A DNA stretch of 64,000 nt. Source: Rubrobacter indicoceani. GTDB taxonomy: Bacteria > Actinomycetota > Rubrobacteria > Rubrobacterales > Rubrobacteraceae. Positions within the stretch are counted from its first letter, which is position 1. Each line of letters opens with the position of its first letter. Under the pieces are notes generated by a model, which did no database searches, had not been told where the DNA came from, and saw only the letters and a list, made by a program, of their open reading frames with translations. Shown piece after piece: positions 17,104-25,393 of this stretch. The translations under genes and the position numbers were made by a program. The stretch spans positions 558,001 through 622,000 of the forward strand of contig NZ_CP031115.1 of assembly GCF_003568865.1 (NCBI RefSeq), in the 5' to 3' direction.

Positions 17104-18387
17104 CTACAGACCGTCCAGAATAACAGGGGGAGCGGCGACGGGCTTGTCCTCGAGAAGGAGCGCATCCCCGACAAGCCGCGCGGCCCGCTCGACGTTTCGG
17201 CCCCCGTACAGAAGCGCGACGGTCTGACCGGCCTCGACCCTGTACCCGGCCCGGACCAGAACCTCCACGCCCGCACCGTAGTCGAGCGCCTCGCCCTTTT
17301 TCTCCCGCCCCGCCCCGAGGACGAGCGCCCCCCGACCGACCCCCAGCGCGTCGAAAGCCGCAACGTAACCGGACTTCTCCGCCCTTACCTCCCTGACCTC
17401 GCCGGAGACCACCGGGGCGTCGAGAAAGCCCACGTCTCCGCCCTGCGCCGCCACGAACTCGCGGAGCTTCCCGTAGGCCGCACCGGAGCTCAGGGCTTCT
17501 CTGATGGCGCGCTCCGGCTCGGAGACGCCCTTTAGCCTCAGCAGCCTCGCGGCGACGATCCCAGCCATCTCGGCGAGGTCGGCGGGGGCGGGTTCTCCTT
17601 TCAGAAAAGCGACGGATTCCCGCACCTCGAGCGCGTTTCCGACGGCGGAGCCGAGAGGGTTCCGCATGTCGGTTATAAGGGCAGAGGCTTTTACGCCGAG
17701 GGCTTCGCTGAGCTCCACCAGAAGCCGGGCGAGTTCCCCCGCCTGCTCCGGGGTTTTCATAAACGCGCCGGAGCCGCACTTGACGTCGTAGAGCAGATAC
17801 CCCGCCCCCGTAGCGGCCTTTTTCGAGACTATCGAGGAGCCGATAAGCGGCAGCGAGTCAACGGTCCCGGTCGTGTCCCTGAGCGCGTAGATGGCTTTAT
17901 CCGCCGGGGCGAGGTTCCCGGCCTCGGTGATGGCGAGTCCGACCGTCTCGACCTGTTCCCGAAAACGCTTCTCCGAGAGGTCGAAGGTAAAGCCGGGGAC
18001 TGCCTCCAGCTTGTCTATCGTGCCGCCCGTTATGCCGAGGCCGCGCCCGGAGAGCTTCGCCACCGGCGCACCGCAGGCCGCGACGATGGGCAGCGCGGTG
18101 AGGCTGACCTTGTCCCCGACGCCGCCCGTGGAGTGCTTGTCCACGCAGTCGGGAAAGGAGTACCGCCTGCCGGAGTCGGCCATCGTGCGGGTGAGGGCGA
18201 CGGTTTCGGAACGGGACATGCCCTTCGTGAAGATCGCCATGAGGAGCGCGGACATCTGGTAGTCCGGCACCTCGCCCGAGGTGTAGCCGGAGACGACGGC
18301 GGAGATCTGTTCCCCGGACAACTCACCGCCGAACTTCTTTGTCTCTATAGCATCCAGTACGGCGTTGATGCCGCTTGATCCACTCAC
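17104..18387 (-). CDS. deoA: Pyrimidine-nucleoside / thymidine phosphorylase
   Basis: A 427-residue phosphorylase of the thymidine/pyrimidine-nucleoside phosphorylase family. The phosphate and substrate motif KHSTGGVGDKVSLTALPIVAACG is intact apart from length limits here (residues about 82-105), followed by KLSGRGLGITGGTIDKLE. GVGDKVSL and the later KCGSGAFMKT loop are also typical, and the C-terminal domain carries the usual strand repeat GYRVEAGQTVALLYGG. It starts at a GTG. With DeoD it supplies deoxyribose 1-phosphate to DeoB; thymidine made available here is also the substrate of the thymidine kinase at 8450. Confidence 0.94.
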   Translation of the reverse strand: MSGSSGINAVLDAIETKKFGGELSGEQISAVVSGYTSGEVPDYQMSALLMAIFTKGMSRSETVALTRTMADSGRRYSFPDCVDKHSTGGVGDKVSLTALPIVAACGAPVAKLSGRGLGITGGTIDKLEAVPGFTFDLSEKRFREQVETVGLAITEAGNLAPADKAIYALRDTTGTVDSLPLIGSSIVSKKAATGAGYLLYDVKCGSGAFMKTPEQAGELARLLVELSEALGVKASALITDMRNPLGSAVGNALEVRESVAFLKGEPAPADLAEMAGIVAARLLRLKGVSEPERAIREALSSGAAYGKLREFVAAQGGDVGFLDAPVVSGEVREVRAEKSGYVAAFDALGVGRGALVLGAGREKKGEALDYGAGVEVLVRAGYRVEAGQTVALLYGGRNVERAARLVGDALLLEDKPVAAPPVILDGL

Positions 18388-18456
18388 CCGCGCCTCCGAT
18401 GTCGCCCGAGTTACACAGCGGAGGTTATTCTAGTCGGGCCCTCCGGACAAAGGAAA

Positions 18457-18488
18457 ACCGCCGCCGGGAGCGTGTCCCGGACGGCGGT
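18457..18488 (-). terminator. Hairpin terminator after the CsbD gene
   Basis: The arms ACCGCCGCCGGGA and TCCCGGACGGCGGT (plus strand) pair over about 13 bases with one bulge and a short loop. On the minus strand the stem is followed by TTTTCC, a weak T-tract. It lies just downstream of csbD and upstream of deoA. Confidence 0.6.
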
Positions 18489-18514
18489 CCGATGCCTTGG
18501 CGAAACAAGAGGTG

Positions 18515-18700
18515 CTAGTGGTTCTCGCGGTCGCGTTTGATCTCTCCGGTGCGCTCCCTGATGTCGCCCTTTTCCTTCTGGACCTGACCCTCGGCCTTTT
18601 TCTGGTCGTCGTTCTTTACGTCGCCGACGGCTTCCTTTACCTTGCCCTTCGCCTTGTCGAGCAGACCCTCTTTTTTGTCCTGCTTTCCGTCATTAGCCAT
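18515..18700 (-). CDS. CsbD-family stress protein
   Basis: A 61-residue, very hydrophilic protein of the CsbD family (LLDKAKGKVKEAVGDVKNDD and EKGDIRERTGEIKR are typical). It is rich in Lys, Glu, Asp and Gly, without hydrophobic core, as in other general stress proteins of this family. The ATG has GAGGAG 7 bases upstream. It is placed between deoB and deoA but followed by its own terminator, so it may be expressed separately under stress. The molecular function is unknown. Confidence 0.88.
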   Translation of the reverse strand: MANDGKQDKKEGLLDKAKGKVKEAVGDVKNDDQKKAEGQVQKEKGDIRERTGEIKRDRENH

Positions 18701-18772
18701 TTGGCAGCTCCTCTTCGCTTGCTTGAAATACATTTATCCCCGGATACGCTCGGGGAAAACCCGAAACGGAAC

Positions 18773-19942
18773 CTAGACGAAGCTTTTGCCGGGGAGTCCG
18801 CCCCGTTCCACGCCGAGCCACGCCGCGACGCTCGCCCCGATGTCCGAGAAGCCGTCTCTGATCCCGACCTCGCCGGAGATTCCACTCCCGACAGCGAGCA
18901 GCGGGACGCGCTCGCGGGTGTGGTCGGTGCCGCGAAACGTCGGGTCGTTGCCGTGATCCGCCGTGATTATCAGCAGGTCCCCGTCCGACATCGCGGCACG
19001 GATTTCGGGGAGGCGTCCGTCAAAGGATTCGATGTTCCTGGCCATGCCCGCCGGGTCGCGCCGGTGGCCGAACTTCGCGTCGAAGTCAACGAGGTTTGCG
19101 AAGACAAAGCCGGACTCCGTCTCCGTCAGGGCTTCAAGGACAGCATCCACCTTGGCCGAGTCGTCCGGAGGGGCGGGGAGGTGGCGGGTGAGCCCCCGGC
19201 CGTCGAAGATGTCCCGGATCTTCCCGACGGCGACCGTTTCGTGTCCGGCGGCTTTTATCCGGTCTAGGTAGGTCTCCGAGGGTGGGGTTATGCCGTAGTC
19301 GTGGCGGTTCTCGTGCTCGCGCTCGTAGTTTCCGGGCCCGCCGTGATACGGCCGGGCGATAATGCGCTCGACCTTTATCTCGCCCTCACCGATAAGCATG
19401 CGGTGGGCCTTTTCGCAGGCCGCGTAGAGTTCTTCCAGAGGGATGAACTCCGTGTTCGCCGCGATCTGGAAAACGGAATCGGCGGAGGTGTAGAGAATCC
19501 AGCCCCCCGACTTCCGCTGCTCTTCGCCGAGTTCCTCCAGTATCTCCGTCCCCGAAGCGGGCTTGTTCCCGAGAACGCCGCGGCCGGTCTCCCCGGCGAA
19601 CCGCGAGGTTATGTCCTCCGGGAAGCCCGCCGGGTAGGTCGGGAGCGCGTCGCGCACGATGAGGCCCATCATCTCCCAGTGTCCGGCGAGCGTTGCTTTT
19701 GCGGCGGACTTCTCCTCCGCCACGCCCCACGCGCCGTCCGGTGAGCCGTTCGGCGGGATGCCTTTTATCGCGGTCGTGTTGCCGAGTCCGAGCCGCTGGA
19801 GGTTCGGGGCGTTTACGCCGCCGACCGCTTCGGCGGTGTTGGATAGCGTGTTTGCGCCCTCGTCGCCGAAGGCCGCCGCGTCGGGGGCGTCGCCTGCGCC
19901 AAGACCGTCAAGGACTATAACCACCGCTCGTTGTCCGCTCAT
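18773..19942 (-). CDS. deoB: Phosphopentomutase
   Basis: Phosphopentomutase, 389 residues, interconverting (deoxy)ribose 1-phosphate and 5-phosphate. It belongs to the alkaline-phosphatase-like metalloenzyme superfamily. Metal and nucleophile motifs are VVIVLDGLGAGDAPDA at the start, ANTLSNTAEAVGG (Thr nucleophile), GHWEMMGL, NLVDFDAKFGHRRDP and IITADHGNDPT, then TDHTRERVPLL. With deoA and deoD it completes the deoxyribonucleoside breakdown pathway; deoC is not in the window. Confidence 0.95.
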   Translation of the reverse strand: MSGQRAVVIVLDGLGAGDAPDAAAFGDEGANTLSNTAEAVGGVNAPNLQRLGLGNTTAIKGIPPNGSPDGAWGVAEEKSAAKATLAGHWEMMGLIVRDALPTYPAGFPEDITSRFAGETGRGVLGNKPASGTEILEELGEEQRKSGGWILYTSADSVFQIAANTEFIPLEELYAACEKAHRMLIGEGEIKVERIIARPYHGGPGNYEREHENRHDYGITPPSETYLDRIKAAGHETVAVGKIRDIFDGRGLTRHLPAPPDDSAKVDAVLEALTETESGFVFANLVDFDAKFGHRRDPAGMARNIESFDGRLPEIRAAMSDGDLLIITADHGNDPTFRGTDHTRERVPLLAVGSGISGEVGIRDGFSDIGASVAAWLGVERGGLPGKSFV

Positions 19943-20100
19943 CGCTTCTCCTTGTGATCTTCCCGTTCTCCGTCGCCGCTCGGGGGTTGAGCATACCCGC
20001 TCCTGCCCGACCGACCGCTGCGGGGCTTTCTGTGTCGCCCGGCACGTATGGCCCGCGTCCGGGTTCTCACCCGTCCCGGGTTTTCGTTACATTACCGGCC

Positions 20101-20613
20101 ATGGAGACCGAAAAAAGTCCGGGCCGGGTGAAAGTCCGCCCCGCAAAGCCCTCGGACGCCGTGGCCGTTCACGCCCTTGCCGGGGAACTCGCCACCGTTG
20201 TCGGGGACGAACCGCCCTCCGAAAAAGCGGTTCGGGCGCGGCTTGGGGATTTGATCTCCGGCGAGAACTGCGGCGTTCTTGTCGCGGAGGTCGCCGGAGA
20301 GAGCGGGGAAGAGGTCGCGGGGGCTGTCTCGTACTGGATCAAACCCGACCTCGCACACGGCGACTCCGTTGTCGAGATCCCGATGCTCGCCGTCGCGAAG
20401 GGACACCGGCGGGGCGGCGTCGGCAAGACCCTGCTCGCCGCCGTCTCCGACCTCGCCTCCGAAGCCTCGCTTGTAGAACTTATCGTTGTCCCGTCCAACA
20501 CCGGGGCCCGCGATTTCTACCGTTCGCTCGGCTTTGTCGAGACGGACCACCTCGTTCTTGAGTTTGTCGGTGAAGTGGAGGACTTCTCCGGGGTGATCGA
20601 GCAGACCGAGTAG
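20101..20613 (+). CDS. GNAT-family N-acetyltransferase
   Basis: A 170-residue GNAT acetyltransferase. The acetyl-CoA-binding motif A is MLAVAKGHRRGGVGKTLL (about residues 97-114), followed by the motif B region VPSNTGARDFYRSLGFVETD. The substrate is unknown. A TACATT -10 element ends 7 bases before the ATG and there is no ribosome site, so I infer a leaderless mRNA; this supports the ATG over in-frame starts further upstream. It is convergent with the following SDR gene. Confidence 0.85.
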   Translation: METEKSPGRVKVRPAKPSDAVAVHALAGELATVVGDEPPSEKAVRARLGDLISGENCGVLVAEVAGESGEEVAGAVSYWIKPDLAHGDSVVEIPMLAVAKGHRRGGVGKTLLAAVSDLASEASLVELIVVPSNTGARDFYRSLGFVETDHLVLEFVGEVEDFSGVIEQTE

Positions 20614-20632
20614 CTTGCCTGAGCGGATCGCC

Positions 20633-21391
20633 TCACCGCGAGGTCAGGCCGCCGTCTACGGAGACGGTCGTTCCGGTGACGAAAGCCGCTTCCGTGTCTG
20701 AGGCGAGCCACATAACCGCCCCGACGACCTCCCCCGCAGCGCCGAGCCTGCCGATGGGATGCGCCTTTACAAGAGCGTCGCGTGAATAATCCGTCAGGGT
20801 CTCCGTCACCATCGGCGTCTCCACGAAGCCGGGGCAGACGGCGTTTATCCGGATGTTCTTTTTCGCGTACTCCTGAGCGGCGGCTTTCGTGAGGCCGACG
20901 ACGCCGTGCTTGGCCGCCGTATACGCCGTGTTGTAGGCAAGACCGACCAGCCCCGCCGCGGAGGCCGTGTTGACGATCGCCCCACCGCCCCGCTCAAGCA
21001 TCGCCGGGATCTCGGCCCTCATGCAGAGCCACACGCTCTTGAGGTTTACCGAGATCACCCGGTCGAAGTCCTTTTCGGGGTACGACTCCGTCGGGGCGTA
21101 GGTGCCGCCGATCCCGGCGTTGTTGTGCGCCACATCCAGGCCGCCGTAGGCCGCGACGGTCTGCCGCACAAGCGATTCGACCTCCTCCGCCACCGACACA
21201 TCAGCCCGCACGAAAGTCGCCTCGCCACCCGCCGCCGCTATCTCCCCCGCAACCGAGATGCCATCTCCCTCGGAGATATCCGAGACTATGACGCTCGCCC
21301 CCTCACGCCCGAACGCCAGCGCCGACTCGCGCCCGATCCCGGATGCAGCCCCCGTCACCAGAACGACCTTCCCGTTGAACCTGCCGGACAT
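20633..21391 (-). CDS. Short-chain dehydrogenase/reductase
   Basis: Classical SDR oxidoreductase, 252 residues. The NAD(P) motif is VTGAASGIGRESALAF (residues 12-27), the NNAG motif is at about 90, the catalytic Ser-Tyr-Lys set is in ASAAGLVGLAYNTAYTAAKHG, and the C-terminal signature is SVDGGLTSR. The Asp after the second strand (VSDISEGDG) suggests NAD(H) preference. The substrate cannot be read from the sequence; a FabG-like or alcohol or diol dehydrogenase role is possible. Confidence 0.88.
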   Translation of the reverse strand: MSGRFNGKVVLVTGAASGIGRESALAFGREGASVIVSDISEGDGISVAGEIAAAGGEATFVRADVSVAEEVESLVRQTVAAYGGLDVAHNNAGIGGTYAPTESYPEKDFDRVISVNLKSVWLCMRAEIPAMLERGGGAIVNTASAAGLVGLAYNTAYTAAKHGVVGLTKAAAQEYAKKNIRINAVCPGFVETPMVTETLTDYSRDALVKAHPIGRLGAAGEVVGAVMWLASDTEAAFVTGTTVSVDGGLTSR

Positions 21392-21509
21392 CCCAACCCC
21401 CCGAACTCTCCCGATTCATATCAGATCCCACCCCGATGCTAGCAGACTCCCGACCGCATCCCCGACCCGAAAAAAAGACCACAGAGGGAAACACGCAAAA
21501 TGCTTGATG

Positions 21510-21546
21510 GCGCAACTATGCGAGTACATAGATGATAGCGCAACTA
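21510..21546 (+). promoter_or_regulatory. Putative MarR operator: direct and inverted repeats
   Basis: GCGCAACTA occurs twice, at 21510-21518 and 21538-21546, and between them is the inverted repeat CTATG-N6-CATAG (21516-21531). The block lies 22-58 bases before the marR start chosen here, where an autoregulatory site would be expected. No binding data are implied. Confidence 0.45.
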
Positions 21547-21567
21547 AAGTTCAGAAGGACAGAAGCG

Positions 21568-22050
21568 ATGGTCGAGGAAGAGTTTTCAACCGGGGGTGAT
21601 CGTCCGGCGGGGGAGTCGCTACTGGTTCCGCTCGGGATGGCGTTCTGGCGGATGAAGGTCGGGTTCGAGCGGGAGGTGGGGGTGAGCCTCGGGACGTGGT
21701 ACACGCTCCGGCACCTGGCGAACGAGCCGGGGACAACTCAGGGTGAGTCGGGTCGGCGCTTCAATCTCCTCGACCCGTCGAGGATCACGCGCCTCGCGCA
21801 GAGGCTTGAGCGCGATGGTTTGATCTCCCGCGAGCGCGACTCGGCCGACAGCCGGGTTATGCGGATGTATCTCACCGATGCTGGGCGCATGACGCTCACG
21901 GAGCTCGGCGGGGCTTACAGAGCCTTCGGGGCGAAGTTCGAGGCGGTGATGGAGCCGGAGGAGATAGACCTCCTCAAGCGGTCGCTCGTAAAAGTCGCGC
22001 GGGTTGCAAAAGAGGAGGAGACCCGGAAAAACGAAAAAGGCGAGAAGTGA
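21568..22050 (+). CDS. MarR-family transcriptional regulator
   Basis: A 160-residue winged-helix regulator of the MarR family. The DNA-binding region reads LLDPSRITRLAQRLERDGLISRERDSADSR in part (about residues 75-104), followed by the wing MRMYLTDAGR. The chosen ATG has AAGGACAG about 7 bases upstream; an in-frame ATG at 21532 would lie inside the upstream repeat block and is less likely. The SDR gene is read divergently from the other side and is a possible target. Confidence 0.85.
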   Translation: MVEEEFSTGGDRPAGESLLVPLGMAFWRMKVGFEREVGVSLGTWYTLRHLANEPGTTQGESGRRFNLLDPSRITRLAQRLERDGLISRERDSADSRVMRMYLTDAGRMTLTELGGAYRAFGAKFEAVMEPEEIDLLKRSLVKVARVAKEEETRKNEKGEK

Positions 22051-22141
22051 GCGAGCCCGGAGCGTCGGGAAACAGACCGCCGGGAAACGCTGCGACAGAG
22101 AACGGCGCGGCGGTCGGGGAGCGTAAAGGTCTGAACCATCC

Positions 22142-22678
22142 TCATCCGAAAAGAAACAGCGGCACCCCCACAACCGCCGCCGCTGCGACAAACGAGGCGG
22201 CGAAAGCCCGCACGAAGGCGACCTCCCGCACGGTCCTGAGCCCCACCCCGACTAGCAAGAACAGGAAAACAGCGAGCAAGACCCACCGAAGAATCGGAAC
22301 GGCGAGAAACGGCAGCACGAACCCGAACGGGTACGCCACCGCCCGCCACGTTACAAGGTATTCGTAACGCCCGCCGAACGTCAGCAGGTGACAGACCCCC
22401 GCAAAGACAAGCGAGGTCGGAACGGCCAGCGCCAGCCCTAGGACGGCCGCCGACCAGCCCCAGAACACAAACCACACAGCCGCGGTGATGATCCCGCAAA
22501 ACCCCAGAAAAAGCCCCGGCGCTCGCGGGTCCCCCACCTTCGGCAGCACTTCGTAGAACCGCACGGGGTGCGAGACGAGCATCCCGAGCTGCCGGAGGTA
22601 GCTTGAAAACGGCCTCGAAACATCCCAGTCGCTCGCGCCGCCCCGGATCGTATCCCGCGTATACCCGCGCTTCGCCAT
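22142..22678 (-). CDS. Yip1-like integral membrane protein
   Basis: A 178-residue membrane protein with a short polar N-terminus and about five hydrophobic segments, preceded by YLRQLGMLVSHPVRFYEVLPKVGDPRAPGLF, of which VSHPVRFYEVLP is typical of the Yip1-domain proteins of actinobacteria. The function is unknown. The ATG lies 2 bases after the TAA of pdxY, within GAGGTAAAGATG, so the two are translationally coupled. Confidence 0.75.
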   Translation of the reverse strand: MAKRGYTRDTIRGGASDWDVSRPFSSYLRQLGMLVSHPVRFYEVLPKVGDPRAPGLFLGFCGIITAAVWFVFWGWSAAVLGLALAVPTSLVFAGVCHLLTFGGRYEYLVTWRAVAYPFGFVLPFLAVPILRWVLLAVFLFLLVGVGLRTVREVAFVRAFAASFVAAAAVVGVPLFLFG

Positions 22679-22680
22679 CT

Positions 22681-23532
22681 TTACCTCACCCTCTTTACCG
22701 GGAACCGCTCGTCCGGCTCCGCAATGTCCTTTTGCGCCGCGACGAGCAGTATCTCCCGGGACTTCTCCCGGCTTGTGCGCTCCAGCATCGAGAAGACCGT
22801 CGCCGCCGTCTTCGACAGCGCCCCGGCGGGGCTTCCGCCCAGCAGGTTGTGCGCAAGGAAAAGCGCCGCCGTCGCGTCGCCCGCGCCGTTGACCGAAACG
22901 GGCAGCTCCGGCGTCCCGACAAGCCACGCCCCCGTCCCCGAAACCGCGAGCATCTCTATCGTGCCCTCCGGCGCGTCGGTCCTTGAAAGGCTCGTCAGTA
23001 GAACAAGCTCCGGCCCGAGCCCCCGCGCCGCCTCCGCCGCCCGGAGCGCGTCGTCGAGCGACCTTATCTTTACTCCCGTCAGGTACTCCAGCTCGAACTG
23101 GTTCGGGGTGATGATGTCCGCCTGCGGCACGGCCACCTCACGCATGAACTCCGGTATCCCCGGCCGGACAAAAAACCCGCGTCCCACATCACCCATCACC
23201 GGATCGCAGCAGTAGAGCGCCGACCCGTTCTCCGAACGCACCCTCCGGGCCGTGTCGGTGATCGTCTCCCCCAGAGAAGCATCGCCCATGTACCCCGACA
23301 AAACCGCCGCACACCCCGAAAATGCCCCGCGCTCCTCGACCCCGAGCAAGACCTCCCGAACGTCCCCCTCCCCCAGAATCGGACCCCGCCACTCTCCGTA
23401 ACCCGTGTGGTTCGAGAAATGTACCGTGTTCACCGGCCACACCTCGAACCCGAGCCGCTGCATCGGAAAGACCGCCGCGCTGTTGCCGACGTGACCGTAG
23501 GCCACCGACGACTGTATGGAGATGATGCTCAC
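22681..23532 (-). CDS. pdxY: Pyridoxal kinase
   Basis: Pyridoxal kinase of the ribokinase superfamily, 283 residues, making pyridoxal 5'-phosphate by salvage. Landmarks are SIQSSVAYGHVGNSAAVFPMQ at the start (family signature, residues 6-24), SGYMGD, CDPVMGDVGRG, ITPNQFELEYLTG and the anion-hole motif VNGAGDATAALF with the catalytic Asp. The GTG start has GGGAGGAGC upstream. It is coupled to the Yip1-like gene. Confidence 0.93.
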   Translation of the reverse strand: MSIISIQSSVAYGHVGNSAAVFPMQRLGFEVWPVNTVHFSNHTGYGEWRGPILGEGDVREVLLGVEERGAFSGCAAVLSGYMGDASLGETITDTARRVRSENGSALYCCDPVMGDVGRGFFVRPGIPEFMREVAVPQADIITPNQFELEYLTGVKIRSLDDALRAAEAARGLGPELVLLTSLSRTDAPEGTIEMLAVSGTGAWLVGTPELPVSVNGAGDATAALFLAHNLLGGSPAGALSKTAATVFSMLERTSREKSREILLVAAQKDIAEPDERFPVKRVR

Positions 23533-23585
23533 GATGCTCCTCCCGAACTGCCCCGCCCGACTGCGAAAACGATGTTACAGCACCC

Positions 23586-23628
23586 TTGACAACCCTACCG
23601 GAACGAATAATATACATACAGCATGTAT
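23586..23628 (+). promoter_or_regulatory. tetR promoter with overlapping palindromic operator
   Basis: TTGACA (23586-23591), a 16-base spacer and TAATAT (23608-23613) form a good sigma-A promoter. The inverted repeat ATACAT-ACAGC-ATGTAT (23612-23628) covers the end of the -10 element and the expected start of transcription. A TetR repressor bound here would block its own promoter. Confidence 0.65.
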
Positions 23629-23659
23629 TTATTTAAAAGGATCGGAGATCGAAGTTCTG

Positions 23660-24283
23660 ATGTCGGAGAGAAAAAGTCAGGAGGAGCGGCGGGAGGCGAC
23701 GCGGGGTTCGCTGGTTCTGGCGGGGCGCAGGCTGTTCGGGGAGCTTGGCTATTCGGGGGCTTCTCAGGAGGGAATAGTTTCGGAGGCGGGGGTTACGCGG
23801 GGCGCGCTCTACCATCACTTCAAGGGTGGGAAGCTCGGGTTGTTCCGGGCGGTCGTCATCGAGGTCCAGGAGGAGATAGAGCGGGAGATCTCGGCGGCGG
23901 CCCGGGAGCTCTACCGCTCTGAGGGGGACTTTCTGGAGGCGTACCTCGCCAGCTTCGCGGCGTACCTCGATGCGTGTCTGAGGCCGGACGTGAGGCGCAT
24001 CCTCATGCAGGACGGGGCGAGCGTGCTGGGCTGGGAAGACTGGCATGGGATAGATTCCGAGTACGGGCTGTCTCAGACCGAGAAGGGGCTTCGGAAGCTC
24101 ATTGAGGTCGGGATACTGAACCCGCAGCCCGTAGAACCCCTTGCGCACCTCATGTACGGGGCATCGCTAGAGGCCGCGACCTACGTGCTGGAGTCCGAAG
24201 ACCCGGAGGCGGCGAAGGCCGAGATGGTGGGCCTGGTGCGCCTGATGCTCGTCGGGTTCATGGTGGACGGCGGGGAGAAGTGA
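23660..24283 (+). CDS. TetR-family transcriptional regulator
   Basis: A 207-residue TetR-type repressor. The helix-turn-helix is visible as SQEGIVSEAGVTRGALYHHF (about residues 36-55), and the C-terminal ligand domain ends in LMLVGFMVDGG. The ATG start is supported by the TetR motif beginning about ten residues later. The gene stands directly before an SMR efflux gene and behind a promoter with an overlapping palindrome, the usual layout for drug- or amine-responsive control of the pump. Confidence 0.9.
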   Translation: MSERKSQEERREATRGSLVLAGRRLFGELGYSGASQEGIVSEAGVTRGALYHHFKGGKLGLFRAVVIEVQEEIEREISAAARELYRSEGDFLEAYLASFAAYLDACLRPDVRRILMQDGASVLGWEDWHGIDSEYGLSQTEKGLRKLIEVGILNPQPVEPLAHLMYGASLEAATYVLESEDPEAAKAEMVGLVRLMLVGFMVDGGEK

Positions 24284-24372
24284 ACCGGATCTGCGGTCCG
24301 CCGGGCCGGGGGCCGGTCAGGTGTTTTTAGAAGAAGTTTAGAGAGAGTTTCGTTTCTATCGGGAGGTATAAG

Positions 24373-24693
24373 ATGGCATGGTTGATCATAGTAGTAGCGG
24401 GGCTGTTCGAGATCGGGATGGTGATGGGGCTGAACTTCTCCGAGGGGTTCACGAGGCTCTGGCCGAGCCTTTTGATGCTCGGGAGCGGGGGGATCAGCTT
24501 CTACCTCCTCTCCATCGCGATGCAGACGCTCCCCGTCGGGACGGCGTACGCGGTCTGGACCGGCATCGGAGCCGCCGGAGCCGTAACCATCGGAATTCTG
24601 TTTCTTGAAGAACCCGCGAACCTGCTGCGTATCGCGGGGATTCTGTTGGTGCTGGGCGGCGTGGTTGCTCTGCGCTTCGCGGAGGGCGCTTAG
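24373..24693 (+). CDS. Small multidrug resistance (SMR) transporter, SugE/Gdx-like
   Basis: A 106-residue SMR protein with four transmembrane helices that works as an antiparallel dimer. The conserved membrane-embedded Glu is in GLFEIGMVMGLN (residue 13), and AYAVWTGIGAAGA is the helix 3 signature seen in guanidinium exporters (Gdx/SugE) rather than in EmrE-type pumps. A GGGAGG site precedes the ATG. No guanidine riboswitch could be recognised in the 90-base gap after tetR, so control by the TetR protein is more likely. Confidence 0.9.
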   Translation: MAWLIIVVAGLFEIGMVMGLNFSEGFTRLWPSLLMLGSGGISFYLLSIAMQTLPVGTAYAVWTGIGAAGAVTIGILFLEEPANLLRIAGILLVLGGVVALRFAEGA

Positions 24694-24741
24694 CAGGTCT
24701 TCTGTAGTTCGCGGTGTGGATTGCGGTGTGGAGCGTGCGGG

Positions 24742-25020
24742 ATGTTTGCAAGGTTCGGAAAACCAGAGGTACTGAAGCCGTTTTCGGGACGGGCGTTTCG
24801 GCGGGTGTTCGCCGCAGAGTCGCTGGCGATGCTCGCGGATCGGATGTTCTTTATCGCCCTGAGGCCGCTCGTTCTGGAGGTGGCGGAACCGGGGCTTGCG
24901 CTCGGCCCGGTGCTGGCGGTCGCCTCCGTTCCGGGCGCGGCCCTGATGCTTTTCGGGGCTGGCTCGCCAGCCGCATCCCGCTGAACGGGCTTGTCTTTAT
25001 CCCCGGCGGGCTCGCGGATA
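24742..25020 (+). pseudogene. N-terminal remnant of an MFS transporter
   Basis: The first frame codes for FRRVFAAESLAMLADRMFFIAL and a hydrophobic stretch ending VPGAALMLFG, typical of the first two helices of a drug-efflux MFS protein. At about 24957 the frame must shift to continue as GWLASRIPLNGLVF, the loop after helix 2 (normally GGxLADRxxRR). After that the similarity ends and the sequence changes to another family. So the gene has a frameshift and has lost the remaining ten helices. Confidence 0.5.
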
Positions 25021-25312
25021 TCCCGGTTCGCTACCTCTTCGCGCCCGTACTCGCCCTCGGCCGGGCCTGGAGCCACGCCGCCGACATCGGGCGCACGGCC
25101 CTCGGTTGCTATATCCTGCAGAACCCGCTCGCCTCCGTTATCTAAGGGCGGAGATTCGGGCTCGCCGGGGCCTTCGGTGCCGCCGGGACGCTCTGGGGGA
25201 TGGTCGGCATCTGGGGCGGCTCATGCTCTTCTCGGACCTCTGGCTGAGGCGTTTTTCGCAGGGACCGTCTAAGTGGGTGATGCGGAGCTTTGCGGGTCTT
25301 CCCTCTAACCAA
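25020..25312 (+). pseudogene. C-terminal remnant of a DUF418 membrane protein
   Basis: The stretch encodes VRYLFAPVLALGRAWSHAADIGRTALGCYILQNPLASVI, which I quote here only in part: ALGRAW and GRTALGCYILQNPL are DUF418 landmarks (normally GRMALTNYLLQS). A TAA stop interrupts it at about 25144, and the usual end of the family appears in another frame as LFSDLWLRRFSQGPSKWVMRS. It directly follows the MFS remnant, so a deletion has joined two different membrane-protein genes. Confidence 0.5.
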
Positions 25313-25393
25313 AAGAACCCCGGGCCGGTTAAACCCGCCGGATACCGGGAAACAAGCCCTCGTAAACGCGTTTAAAGAACCGAAAGGACCTTC

